Assembly: GCA_045837725.1 (NCBI GenBank) | Contig: JBEWZL010000178.1 | Location: 1 to 64,000 of the forward strand | Origin: Vermamoeba vermiformis | Taxonomy: Eukaryota > Tubulinea > Echinamoebida | Reading direction: 5' to 3' | DNA length: 64,000 bases | Shown here: piece by piece, positions 31,455 to 44,100 of the stretch | Numbering within the stretch: the stretch's first letter is position 1 | How the letters are laid out: each line of letters begins with the position of its first letter | Program-made: the position numbers and the translations under genes | The notes under the pieces: generated by a model | Database searches by the model: none | What the model was told of the DNA's origin: nothing | The model's input: only the letters and a program-made list of their open reading frames with translations

Positions 31455-34400
31455 ATGAGCACCAATAAGCGCCCGCCATCCTCGATATATGAGGCTATGG
31501 CCGATGCATCTGCATCGAGCATAATCGATTCATTGCGAAGTCCGCGATTGGACCTAACGGATTCGGAATCTGAAGACGGATTGAATTACGACGAAATTTT
31601 GAATCGTTATGCCAGCGTTGCGGATCAATTTTCAATTATTAGATGCCAAGCATTATTAAGAAAATATGCAGAGATGATGCGGGTCAAAAAAATGCGTAAG
31701 TTGCTGCTCCATCTAATTTAAAATTCAATTAATTATAATTTTTTAATCAGTTGCTTGTATTCCAAAACGAAATGGTACTGCTCGAGAAGTATTAGATACA
31801 GAAGTGAAATATATTGAAAATCTAGAACAAGTTGTCGAGGTAAAAATACTTTTAGTAATTGTTGAATTGGATCTTACTCCACTTCACTCCAGCCTGTAAT
31901 TTGATAATAGGATAGTGTGTAACTAAATATTTTAATTATTTTCAGGTGTATATTAAACCATTACGAGCGGATGCGAACAACAAAGGGCAACTCATCAACA
32001 AAGACGATCTCAAAACGTTATTTTCAGAATTGGAAGTTATTCTTGCGTACGCTAAGAGCTTGAAGAGTCGTATTAAAGAGCGAGTAGACAAATGGTTCCC
32101 CACACAAATTATTGGCGATATTTTCGTTCAAATGGTAAGTTAGAAAATAATTGAATTTAAAAATTAGAATAATTATTGCTGCTATTCAAATTAATAGGCA
32201 ATATGATATATAGAGTAACCGTAGTATCGGCGTAATATTGATGCCAAAATTGTACCACAATTTATTCGATCTGCTTTTTGACGGTTACTTTTAACCGGAT
32301 CCAAAGCGCATTATTTTGTTTGAAAAACCGATGATTAGACTTCATACTACGACGGTATATGACGTCTTAAACTTATGATTATGTTCAGTATAATGATGGT
32401 TTTTTTAATTCGCATTTATTTTTTTATTTTTTAATGCCACGCTGGATCTGCTCCAAATAATTAATTTATTAATTTAACTATAGATTGATTTCTTTAAAAT
32501 CTACACGCAATATTGCACGAATTATCCCAAGGCTATGGAGACTCTCGAACGATGCAAAAAGAACTCGAGTTTTGTCAGTTTTTTGCAAGAACGCGAGCAA
32601 GCCAGCGGAGTTATTATTCCGATCGAAAATTTCCTTATTATGCCCGTACAACGTAAGTTTTCATCGCCCGATCGTTTCCATATTTAGTAATGTAACTTTG
32701 CAAAAATTTACTTGGTCACTTTAACTTTCTTCGGAGTCATCCGGTTTGACTCGCAAATGCTAATTGTATTTGCTACTATTATAGGCATCCCTCGATATGC
32801 ATTGTTAGTCGAAGAACTGATGCGCAACACTTGGGAAACACATCCAGATTATGACAACCTAAAAAAGGCATTGGTGCGCATTCAAGAAGTCGCTGAATTC
32901 GTCAACGAACAGAAGCGTTACAAAGAAAACTTTGCACGAATTTTAGAAATTTACAACAGCCTTGTTGGTATCAAGGTAAGGTTCACATCTGATCGAGAGG
33001 GATCTACTGTCCATTATTGCTATATTATTATCGTATAGTTCCATAATTGGACAGTATATATTAAATATAGATATTGTTGTCAATGCCAGCGTGAGCTAAT
33101 CAGATGTTTTTTTTTTTTTACAGACCGAGGCTAAACAAGACATGCTTATTTTACAAAAAAATATTTGGTTTTTGCGTGAAGGCAACGTGTTAGAACTGAT
33201 GATGAAGGGCAGCTTGACTAAGTTCTATATCTTTTTGTTCAACGGTATGTACTCGAACACTATACTTTGCAACCATTTTTCTCGGTTCTTACGAATTTCC
33301 TTTTTTAGGCATGTTGCTTTGGACGAAGCCGTCGAAGGGCACATACGAATTTAAAAAGATAACGCCGATAGATCCGCAAACCAAAGTTGAAATTCGTACG
33401 ACAGATGAGGGGTACAAAATGATTCATTTGACCACTTCACAAGGCCTCTACGTGTTCAAGACGGACAGTGCTGAGGACGCGGAGTCGTGGCTGAACAAAA
33501 TCAACGAGTCCAAGAACTTTGTCACGCCTGGTAAGTCCTCACAATTTTTTCTTGCAAGAAATCTTCGGATCTTTTTTTTGACGGAAAGCACCTCTCGTAG
33601 AAAATTCAACATGAGAGAGAGTTAGTTTTTTTGCGCGTGGTGCACTACTGTGTTTTTGATAGAGCTGACGTGACTTTTCTTTTTCTAGTCATGGAACGCA
33701 AAGAGGAAAAATCTGGTTCAAATCCAAGCTCGTTGTCGCCGAGCCCTAGTGTTAGTCGTAAAGAAGAGATGATCGTCTCGCCGTCATTCACGCACCACCG
33801 TGCCAGTTCAATCGGATCCGCTGCGTCCCTTGTCGGATCCAGGTCTTCGCCGGGTATTAGCAGAAGCAGCACACCTAAAAAGAAGTAAGCTTTGCAATTA
33901 TTTCTACGAATTCTAGCAAAGACTGACGACCTTTTTTTGCAGCCGAAGCCGTGCTGGCACGAACAGTCTCGTGCTGACCGGTGGCACGAACCGTTTATTG
34001 GAGCTCAAAGAGCAAGAAGAAGCCGACACGAGTGTCAATCAAAAGATCGAAGAGGAGGCGAAGTTTATTAAGGGTGAGAACTACTATTGATATCTATTAC
34101 CAAATAAGGCTAATTCTTTATTCTAGAATGGGAGGCACTCGATGATACCCCCGAGCTCGACAAGTTCTCCGTTGCTCCACACGAGATTAGGGAATCTTTT
34201 GAAGACCCGGCGAACGACAACTTTAATCAGTACTCGGCAGTTATTCGTGCAGCACAAGCTGTAAATGTCACGTGGGAGGGACCCGAGATCGTTTTGATCG
34301 GCAAAAAGGGCGAAGGCCGAACATCGGTCCTTGAAGCCTTGTTGGGCCAGCACATCACTGGATCATGTAAGCTCGGCACTGAGATGACTTTGCAACAATT

Positions 34401-37033
34401 TATTCACATTTTCCTTATTTAGGTCGTCCGCTGTTCATTCATCTAATCAATAACCCGAAGCGTTCTACGGCCCGCATTGTTTTGAAAAAAGATACGTCGC
34501 TCAAAAGCGCCCATTTCTTTAACGACGTTGAAGTGCGGCCAGAAGAATTGGACGTGGAAATTATGAGCAGATCCAAAGTGTTTTCGTTGGTCCCTATTCA
34601 CATACACTACGAACACAAATCATTGTGGAACATGACTATTATTGACCCGCCTGGCGTTGCCTCGTTCAACATTTTCGACGAATGGTATCAGTTTAACTTG
34701 ATGTCGAAGGCTGTAAGTTCCATATATGGTAATTGTCGCGAAATTTTATTAACGAAGTATTTCAGAGCATCAAAAACTCGCAGGATGACATATCTCAAAT
34801 CAAAGATTACATTATTGATTTGGCGAAAAAAGAATCAAGACTGTTAATGTTCGTTGAAGAATGCAAAGAGCCTTCAGTTATGAGCATCAATCGTATTGCT
34901 AAGCAGCTGGATCCGCAAATGACCAGATCCATCTTCGTCCACACGAAATTTCATTACAAATTGCGCGACATGCTCGACTTTAACGAAGTCAATTCGTACT
35001 TTAATTTGACAAATATCAACGCGGCTAAAACTTTCTGGGTCAGTTTGGTGAAACGAAGACCGAAGGCGAACACGACTTACGAATTTCGAAGAAAAATGAT
35101 TCAAACTCAAAAACGAGATTTGCTGCTCTTAGAAGAACTTCAATACGACCGAAAAATGCAATCACATGTCGGTGCCGTCAATCTTAGGTAATATTAATAG
35201 TGACTTCAAATGTTTGGTTTCGTGATAACTTACGACTTGCCATTTATAGAAATTTTATTATCCGCGACATCGAAAAACGATTCAAAGAAGCGATTCCCGC
35301 CAATTTGAGTCAGATCCAACAAATGATCCTCAAGACTTACGCAAAGTACGAAGCTATTGACCATGCCTTGCAACATATCAATGTGAATACTGCTCGTATT
35401 CGTGCCAACGAATTTGTAAGAAAAATTCATAATTTAATCAATTTTGGTACTAATTTCCATTTTAGGTAAATACTTTTGTATCTAATTTCCACAAACTGAT
35501 GACCGGCACACTTGAAATGGAACTCAAATTAGGCATGAGCATTCGCCGAGAATACGAAGAGTTTGGTGGCTGGATCAACGGCGACAATCAGCCGATTATT
35601 ATTGATGCTAAAACGGTGAGTCCTCTTTCCTTTTGGTTATTCATTTTGCCGTCAACTACAAGAGATCCAAAATGATCTACAAATTTCTTCGACTTTCAAT
35701 CGTTCATGAATCTCTTTCATAAGTTAATCATTCAACCAAGCAGCTGACAGCGGAACTTTTTTTGTGCAACAAACGAACACGTTAAATTTGGCTAATTATG
35801 TCAATTTAATATTATAATTATTTTTTTTTGTTTTGCGTCAATAATTCAAAAAAGTATTATTGTGAAAGTTTCAACAAGTGTCACTCCCAGTTAATTTATT
35901 TCTACTTGAATGAAACAATTTTAATTGTTCTACTATATTTAGATTAAGAGGTACAAAGAGAGACTGTACGGCAATCCTCAGCTGATCAGAATGGTCGCCG
36001 TGTTCGAACAAATCGTGAAAACTTTGCAATTCGACTTGGCGGAAGTTGAGAAAAATTTGGCGACAGCAACGAAGACTAGTCTCAATCAAATAGTACGTAG
36101 TTATTATGGCCGTCGGGCTTAGTAGTATATAGTGCCTTATATTGATATCTATATTAGGCTAATGAAGTTGTCATCGCCAAATCATCGCGTCATTACGCAC
36201 CTCTCGCGACACAATTGTGCAACAAGTTGACGGCCTGCATTAAAAATATGATCAATGCGGCCTATGTGACAGCACGTGGTACTATTACCAGATCAGGAAA
36301 TATCCTTCAGGATACGCTGCTGTTAAGTCACGTGAAGAATTTGTTCGAGGACGCGATCGATCAATTGGCCGAAACAGCGGTGACCAAGTGCTTGAACGAG
36401 CTGAAATTGGCGCAAGTAATATCAACTCACAGGTAAGAATACCATATTAATACTATACCCGACACTGTGTATACGATCTAATATTGCAACAGCTTCAGTA
36501 TTGAGGGCATGAAGCACAGCAAGTCGACGGATGTGGCAGATCTGATCGAAGAAGTTTTGTCCAGGATTGCAAAACAATTCGTTGGATCGGTATCGCTTCA
36601 AGTATACGATTCATTTGTTTATTCAGGGTACGTAACATGTTCTTCCGCTATTTACTGGATTCGTCCATTAACGAATCTGAATCTGCTAGGCTGAAAGAAG
36701 TGACAACGCAATTGACTGTTAAAGTTGCTTCGTTCACTGAAGAGCAATTAACTCAATATGGCGAGCTGCAAAATATCAAGTTACAGAAAGAAAACGTAAG
36801 TTTCAAAAAAAAAGATCAGATTTGATGCGAAAACAAATAAACTAACACGGAATCCTTAGGAGCAAAAGGCTATATTCGCCGAAATTAAGAGGCTGCAAGA
36901 GTCGCACGATGCATTATACACCGCAAGTCAAAAGTTCATCGAGCAGAACGGTGATTTTATTCATTCGTTCTTGCCTGAGGCTGTTCAGTCGTTGTTGAAG
37001 CACGGAAAATCATCACCGCATATCAAAGTGTAA
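31455..37033 (+). CDS. DH-PH RhoGEF fused to an ARC5/DRP5-type dynamin GTPase
   Basis: This is one frame of about 1,200 residues over 18 or so exons with agreeing phases. Residues 85-290 are a Dbl-homology domain. The start is TAREVLDTEVKYIENLEQVV, and CR3 is clear: IENFLIMPVQRIPRYALLVE. Residues 300-400 are the PH domain (EGNVLELMMKGSLTKFYIFL ... DAESWLNKINES). A Ser/Pro-rich linker of about 100 residues follows (SSLSPSPSVSRKEEMIVSPS). From about 530 comes a dynamin-like region of the DRP5/ARC5 type: DNFNQYSAVIRAAQAVNV leading into IVLIGKKGEGRTSVLEALLG, with a DPPG switch (MTIIDPPGVASFN). A long helical stalk/GED-like part follows and ends in KHGKSSPHIKV. The P-loop has Arg where the family has the nucleotide-binding Lys, and no clean TKxD is seen. 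Junctions between PH, linker and GTPase (TP|VMERK, KK|NRSRA, IK|EWEAL, GS|CRPLF) keep the frame. The expected role is Rho activation at a membrane site undergoing scission or cytokinesis. Confidence 0.88.
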
Positions 37034-37237
37034 TATTACTATGAAAATATAAATACTATGTGATTTAATCGATTGGCGTTGATTATCAATGCGCCTTAAG
37101 AACAAATCCGCCAAAAAGACTTCGGTAGGTAAAAAACGCGTTTTCAACAGCAACCATTTTGAAGTATCAGGTGTATAAAGTCGACAGCTCATTTTTTACT
37201 CATAGTTTTAATTAGAATAAAGTACACCGTTCATCGT

Positions 37238-40200
37238 TTATTGTACGATGCAATTGTCCTTCTTTTTACCTACGTCACTAAAGTTAGAATTCTGACGTTA
37301 ACTTACACCAACACTCTACGTACCTTTCTTGCCATAAATAGCCTTCCACTCGTCATACAAATGATGATACTCAGGACCAGGCCACTGACCACGCACCACT
37401 TCTTCACGATTGCCCAGTGTCATGTCGTTCTTGAACCACGACTGTTCGTTGATGGTGTCAAAGTTGACTTGCATCCACCAAATACAATACGAGCGCAGCT
37501 GTCGCAATTCGAGCTCTTCTGCAAGTGTCAGGACACTCAGCACGTATCCGTGTGCATCGTGCTTGTCTTCTTCTTGCACCAAACTTTGCAGCCGACATGC
37601 ACAGTGTGAGGCGTATTCTTTGAGGTTCATCTGCAAAACAAATTATCAATCGGGTGTGCTTCACAAACGGCGTGCAATAAGTGAACTGACCTTGATAAGT
37701 TTTGGCAGTACTTCCATTGAATATGAACCAGGTTTGTTTTCGAAGTACACAGAGCCAGTGTACAAGAATCGTTTCACCGCTTCGAACTCCAGGTCAGTCA
37801 AGTCGACTTTGATCGTGTTGTTTTGTTCACTGTCAGCGAGAATAGCACCGAAATGATCACTTCCTGCCACAAGTAGAGCCTTGAAAAAACACTGTTAGAC
37901 AAACCATGGATAGCTCTTATCTTATGATTTGCATTTGACTTACCTTGTGACAGAACTCTCGCTTTTTGCTTGGAAGTTCAACGCACACATCAGCGAACAC
38001 AGGCACTGATGCGGTCTCGTTATTATTGTTGTTATTGTTAGCGTTGTTACTCTCAGCCAATGACAAGAAGAATCTCTTTCGCTCGTCAGATGTGAAGCGA
38101 GGATATCGTTGGAAGAATGTCAGTCCTTCTTTGACTGCCTCGACTGAGAAGTCCTTGGGCATGGGAGGCAGCGCTAAATGTACAGATTAGATAGCTATTC
38201 AGTGAACCGTGGTTGCATTCAGTGAACGTACCAGTGTAGCACGAGACCAGCACAACCAAGAACGCCTCATACGAGAAGTCTTTGACGTCAATCGTCACGT
38301 GCTCTTCACGCTTCCATTCAACAACTCGGTTAGTGAGCTTCAATGTCGTCACGTCTTGTGCAATGGTGTCTGCAACTTTGCCGGTGAACAGGTACAGCTC
38401 TTCGGTGTCAGCATTGAACGACGCTGCGTGGTACAGTCTGCTTGGTGCTTGACCTTCGAATAGGAGCTACAAATAGAACAATATTTAGCCCTTGTTATTG
38501 TTCGCAGTGTCGGCGTGTGAAATAAAATTGATAAAAAATCGATTGCGTACCTTGGTCCACTTGAGAGTGGTGTGACGAGTGTTGAGAACAAACACATCTG
38601 AAAAGTCTCTGTTCTCTTTCGCATTCTGTCCACCGTGAATAATAACGTTCTCACTGTCGATTTGTGCCATTGCAAAGCCTGTGCGTGGTTCTGGAATGTC
38701 ACCTTTGACTTTGACTTCGCTCCAAGTCTTGGTCGTGAGATCAAATGACAGCACTTCATTTAACGGTGCAGTGCCGTTAGTTCCACCGAACACAATCATC
38801 ACTGGCTTCTTCTTGTGTTTCATGAGCACTGCATGATGATTGTATCGTGCTGATGGCCAACCTTGTTCGGTCATTGCAACTTGATTCCACGTGTTCGTAG
38901 TCAAGTCGAGAATGAACAGTTCGTTACTCTTGCCACCTTCATTGTCATATCCTCCGAACACAATCATTTCATTCTCGTGCAACACTGCTGAATGACCGTA
39001 GCGAGGGGCAGGGATTGTGCCTTTTGTGTCAAGTTTGACGAACTCCAATGTCTTTGTGTCGAACACAAATGTGCTGTTCGAGTACTTGTTGCTCTTGCCT
39101 CCAAACACGTAGATCAAATGATCTTTCACCACTGCTGAGTGAAGATTGCCTTGTGGGTAAGTGCCGTTGTTGGTCAGTGCAATCGGATCCAACCACTTTG
39201 ACCCGTCTACGTGAAAGAGGGATTAATTATACGCTTTAAGAGGAGTCATAAATAGCGTACCAAATCGCAACACGTTGTTGCAAGCATTGCCTCCAATGTC
39301 AGCACCACCAATGATGTACGTGACACCGTTGATTGTCGATGCTGTTGCTCCGTATCTGGCTCCGTGGAAAGGCGGTAATGCTAATGATTCCTTCACACTA
39401 CACACCTCGAAAGATTTCTTGTGCTTTTTGGCTTCTTTTGTTTCGCTTAAACTCGTCTTCGTGAGCGTGAACATGGGTGGTAGCTCAGTTGAACCGTTGA
39501 CAAAGATCTTCTGAAACATTGGACTTGATGCACTCAACACCACTTTGTGAGCGAATAACTCTCTGTTAATAACGAGGAGAAGTTAGTGTGATCGGTGAGA
39601 TTGGTTCACGAAAGAAAAGAAGATCGAGTCATGAAAAAAAAACGAATTGGCGTACTTGTCTTGCACTCTGAAAGTGACATCTGAGAACTGTTTGTTGTTG
39701 ACAAGTGTTGCAAATCGAGCGTCAGTGAATGTCAGTGGAGATACGACGGGTGGTTCAGGTTTTGCTGGAAGTGGTGGCGGTGGATTTTTTACCGTCGGAT
39801 CTATCACGACACGAATGGCGGTATCGAACACTTCTTTCAAACCCTTTTGTGTCAGTGCCGAGCTTCATGAATGACAGGTTAATAAAATTGATAAAATGAT
39901 AAGCTGGAAGCGTTACCATTCAACGTATTTGAATGCACCGACTTCTTTAGCCAGTTGCTCTCCTTGTTCGAACGTCACCGGATCTGGTCCGAGTTCTTGA
40001 CCCCAATTATGTTGAAGATTTGCCGCAGGTCCGTCTCTTATGTCAACTCTTGTGCCGACAAGAAGGAACGGCGTGTTTGGGCAATGGTGCGTGATCTGAA
40101 GCCAAATCAGTTGGCTGTTTTACCCGATATCTCTTTCAATATTATTTTCATACCTCAGGGACCCACTATTACAAAAGGTTAGTATTTGAGGAAAGGCTCG

Positions 40201-40803
40201 GGGATCTTGTTTTTTTACCTTTTGTCTGACGTTATCATAGCTTGGTCTCCTGTTTATCGTAAAACAAACGAGAAATACGTCTATTATATTGATTAGAGAT
40301 AAAATTAACGGGTGGTTGGTCATTTTACGTGCCTGTTTGTGGATACGACAGCGGACGAAGTCGATCTGAGATACTGTTGGTTAATTATTTCGTAAATTCT
40401 ACAATTAGACGTACCATAGTCTTCAGGTCCTGCAGTATCCCACAAACCTAGATTGATTGGCTTGCCGTCGACCATCACCTTTTCGAAATTTAAGTCAGAT
40501 CTGCACGTTAAATTCTTTCGATAGCTTTTTATACTTACATTAGCACTATAGTTATCAAATACCTAAATAAATTAATTATATAAAATGCTACGGTGTTTTA
40601 ACGATGGATTCAATTTTTCAGCGCTTACCGTTGGAACGTATTCACCGGGAAAAGCATTTGTGGTGTACGAAATAAGCATGCAAGTCTGCAGAAAAATATT
40701 GTTAGTGTTATTTGACGGCACGTCCTCCAGATCCACGATGATTTATAATTTTTACCTTTCCCACAGCTCCATCACCAACAACAACGCACTTTATGGCTTG
40801 CAT
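37238..40803 (-). CDS. RhoBTB-type GTPase with kelch propeller nested in BTB1 and a CaaX end (copy A)
   Basis: The gene has sixteen exons. The Rho domain runs from GDGAVGKTCM through [13 protein letters not shown] and [20 protein letters not shown] to [11 protein letters not shown] and YVECSALTQKG. It has Pro in place of catalytic Gln61, and Thr-Arg-x-Asp in G4. A proline-rich linker ([14 protein letters not shown]) follows. The first half of BTB1 ([31 protein letters not shown]) is interrupted by about 250 residues of kelch blades: [71 protein letters not shown] and [18 protein letters not shown]. The second half of BTB1 then resumes ([20 protein letters not shown]), and BTB2 follows ([23 protein letters not shown]). 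The frame could stop at 37316, but a GTACGT donor at 37323 joins to a last exon (37238-37269) giving KKKDNCIVQ, a polybasic CaaX box. One intron uses a GC donor. RhoBTB proteins are typically cullin-3 adaptors. Confidence 0.9.
40154..40165 (-). other. 12-nt microexon (Trp-Val-Pro-Glu)
   Basis: TGGGTCCCTGAG lies between an acceptor (GTAATAG) and a donor (GTATGA). It supplies the invariant WVPE of Rho proteins. The same microexon is at 43996-44007, 45252-45263 and 56741-56752. Confidence 0.85.
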
Positions 40804-41185
40804 TTGCTAATTGAATATTAACTTGCATACAAAAAACATCGAGTTACATTTCTGTTCCTCGCTAAAATCTCGTTTCAGCTAAAGAAGTGATTCACAAAAT
40901 CATTTTCTGGGCACGTGTCAATCAGCAGCATTCGTAAAGCATGGCATCATTACAAGAGTATATTTTTATTCAAGCGAGCACAAACCCAATTTAATGTAAA
41001 CGGATGCGATTCAGTTTACGGTTTAGTCATACTTTTGACGTACTACGGTACTCAGAACAGCTAACTATGTGGCCTTCGCTTGTCTTAGAAAATCGTACAG
41101 CTGACGTACAGCGTTGCAGACCACTAATGGGTCCATGGACGCACATTCTGACTATTCGCCGGATCTTGATATGATTTCAGTACGC
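40804..41185. other. Spacer between the tandem RhoBTB copies
   Basis: This holds the promoter side of copy A and the 3' flank of copy B. Its right end (about 41100-41185) is similar to the sequence following the detached 3' end at 55.8 kb. Confidence 0.55.
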
Positions 41186-44100
41186 TCACTGAACTACACA
41201 ATCCTTATCCTTCTTTTTGCCTGGCGATCACGAGGTTAACTTTGACGTGAATTAACACCAACACTCTACGTACCTTTCTTGCCATAAATAGCCTTCCACT
41301 CATCGTACAAATAGTGATACTCAGGACCAGGCCACTGACCACGCACCACTTCTTCACGATTGCCCAGTGTCATTTCGTTCTTGAACCACGACTGTTCACT
41401 GATGGTGTCAAAGTTGACTTGCATCCACCAAATACAATACGAGCGCAGTTGTCGCAATTCGAGCTCTTCTGCAAGTGTCAGCACACTCAGCACGTATCCG
41501 TGTGCATCGTGCTTGTCTTCTTCTTGCACTGAGTCACGCAAATGACATGCACAGTGTGAGGCATACTCTTTGAGATTCATCTATCAAGTCGCATTAGCTC
41601 ACAATAACGTGTCGTGAACAATTCCAGCCGTGCCATTGTTACCTTGACGAGTTTGGGCAAGACCACTTTCGAGTACTCATAAGGCTTGTTTTCAAAGTAA
41701 ACGGTGCCAGTGTACAAGAATCGTTTCACTGCTTCAAACTCCAAGTCAGTCAAGTCGACTTTGATCGTGCAATGCTGTTCAGTGTCAGCAAGAATAGCGC
41801 CAAAGTGATCACTTCCTGCCGCAAGTAAGGCCTTGGGTAACATTGTTAGCAAATCTTGGATAGCTCTTTGATTTGCATTTGACTTACCTTGTGACAGAAC
41901 TCTCGCTTTTTGCTCGGAAGTTCAACGCACACATCAGCGAACACGGGCACTGACGCGTTCTCATTAGTATTGTTGTTGTTAGCGTTGTCACTCTCAGCCA
42001 GTGACAAGAAGAATCTCTTTCGCTCGTCAGATGTGAAGCGAGGATATCGTTGGAAGAACGTCAGTCCTTCTTTGACTGCCTCGACTGAGAAATCTTTAGG
42101 ACTTGGAGGTAGCCCTAATAATGAATTAGATTTCACATTTATTAATAAATGCCACATACCAGTGTAGCACGAGGCCAAAACGACCAAGAACGCCTCATAC
42201 GAGAAATCTTTTACTTCAATCGTGAAGTGCTCGTCATACTTCCAATCGACATCGTCGTGCTCTTTGAGTTTAAAAATAGTTGTTTCTTGTGCAATCGTGG
42301 TAGCAGTTTTCCCCGTAAACAAGCACAGCTCTTCTGTTTCAGCGTTGAATGACGCTGCGTGATACAGTCTGCTGAGCTCTTGATCCTCACAGTGCAGCTG
42401 CACGAAAATTAGTTAGCGTAGTCCAGAGTATTGACTTCAACGTACCTTGGTCCACTTGAGAGTGGTGTGACGAGTGTTGAGAACAAACACATCTGAAAAG
42501 TCTTTGTTCTCTTTCGCATTCTGTCCACCATGAATAATAACGTTCTCACTGTCGATTTGTGCCATTGCAAAGCCTGTGCGTGGTTCTGGAGTGTCACCTT
42601 TGATTTTGACTTCACTCCAAGTCTTGGTACTGAGATCGTACGATAATATCTCGTTCAGTGGTGTTGTACCGTTTGTTCCACCAAACACAATCATCACCGG
42701 CTTCTTCTTGTGTTTCATGAGTACTGCATGATGGTTGTATCGTGCTGATGGCCACCCTTGTTCACTGATTTTCTCGGTGCTCCACGTGCTCGTTGACAAG
42801 TCGAGAATGAATAGTTCGTTGCTCTTGCCACCTTCATTGTCATATCCTCCGAACACAATCATTTCATTCTCGTGCAACACTGCCGAGTGACCGTAACGAG
42901 GTGCAGGTACCACTCCTTTGGTGTCGAGTTTGATGAACTCCAATGTCTTTGTGTCGAACACAAATGTGCTGTTCGAGTACTTGTTGCTCTTGCCTCCAAA
43001 CACGTAGATCAGATGATCTTTCACCACTGCTGAGTGAAGGTTACCTTGTGGGTAAGTGCCATTATTGGTCAGTGCAATCGGATCCAACCACTTTGAGCCG
43101 TCTACATAACAAGCAGTTAACAAAACAATTACTGTTAATTCAAACAACAATAATTTACCAAATCGCAACACATTGTTGCAAGCATTGCCTCCAATGTCAG
43201 CACCACCAATGATGTACGTGACACCGTTGATTGTCGATGCTGTTGCTCCGTATCTGGCTCCGTGAAAAGGTGGCAACAGTACCGAGTTTTTCAAGCTGCA
43301 CGCTCCGTACGTCCTATTGAGTTTGCTTCCTGATACTTGTTCGAATGGCGTCTTCGTCAGCGTGAACATTGGAGGCAGCTCAGTTGAACCGTTGACAAAG
43401 ATCTTCTGAAACATTGGACTTGATGCACTCAACACCACTTTGTGAGCGAATAGCTCTCTGTGAATAACGAGGAGAAGTTAGTTTGATTGATGAGATCGTT
43501 AAACGTACTTGTCTTGCACTCTGAAAGTGACATCTGAGAACTGTTTGTTGTTGACAAGTGTTGCAAATCGAGCGTCGGTGAATGTCAGTGGAGATACGAC
43601 GGGTGGTTCGGGCTTTGGCGGAGGTGGTGGCGGTGGATTTTTGACCGTCGGATCTATCACCGCTCTGATTGCCGTATCAAAAACCACTTTGAGACCTTGT
43701 TGGGTCCGCGCCGAGCTATGAATATGTACAGCAAGTTAGTATCAGAGATCCATTGTAACAAAACACGGGTGTTACCATTCGAGGTATCTAACAGCTCCAA
43801 CTCGTTTAGCCATCGCTTCGCCTTCTTCAGTGGTAATAGGCTCCGGCCCTAAATCTATTATTGTGCCGTAATGGTTGTACGGGGAATCTCGCAGATCAAC
43901 TTTCGTGCCAATCAGAAGGAACGGCGTGTTTGGGCAATGATGCGTAATCTAACGATTGTGAGCCATATGTATATATATTCGTATAAAATAGATACCTCAG
44001 GCACCCACTACGTGATCGCGTTAGAATTGTGTACAGAAATAAATAATTGCTTTTACCTTGGCAGCTACATTGTTAAAGCTATTTCTACGGTGGATTGTAA

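Noticed and set aside
37316-37324. TAG after KKGT as the end of the RhoBTB genes
   Set aside because: The stop lies inside a GTACGT donor. The spliced alternative gives a polybasic CaaX end in both copies and in the detached copy at 55.6 kb.
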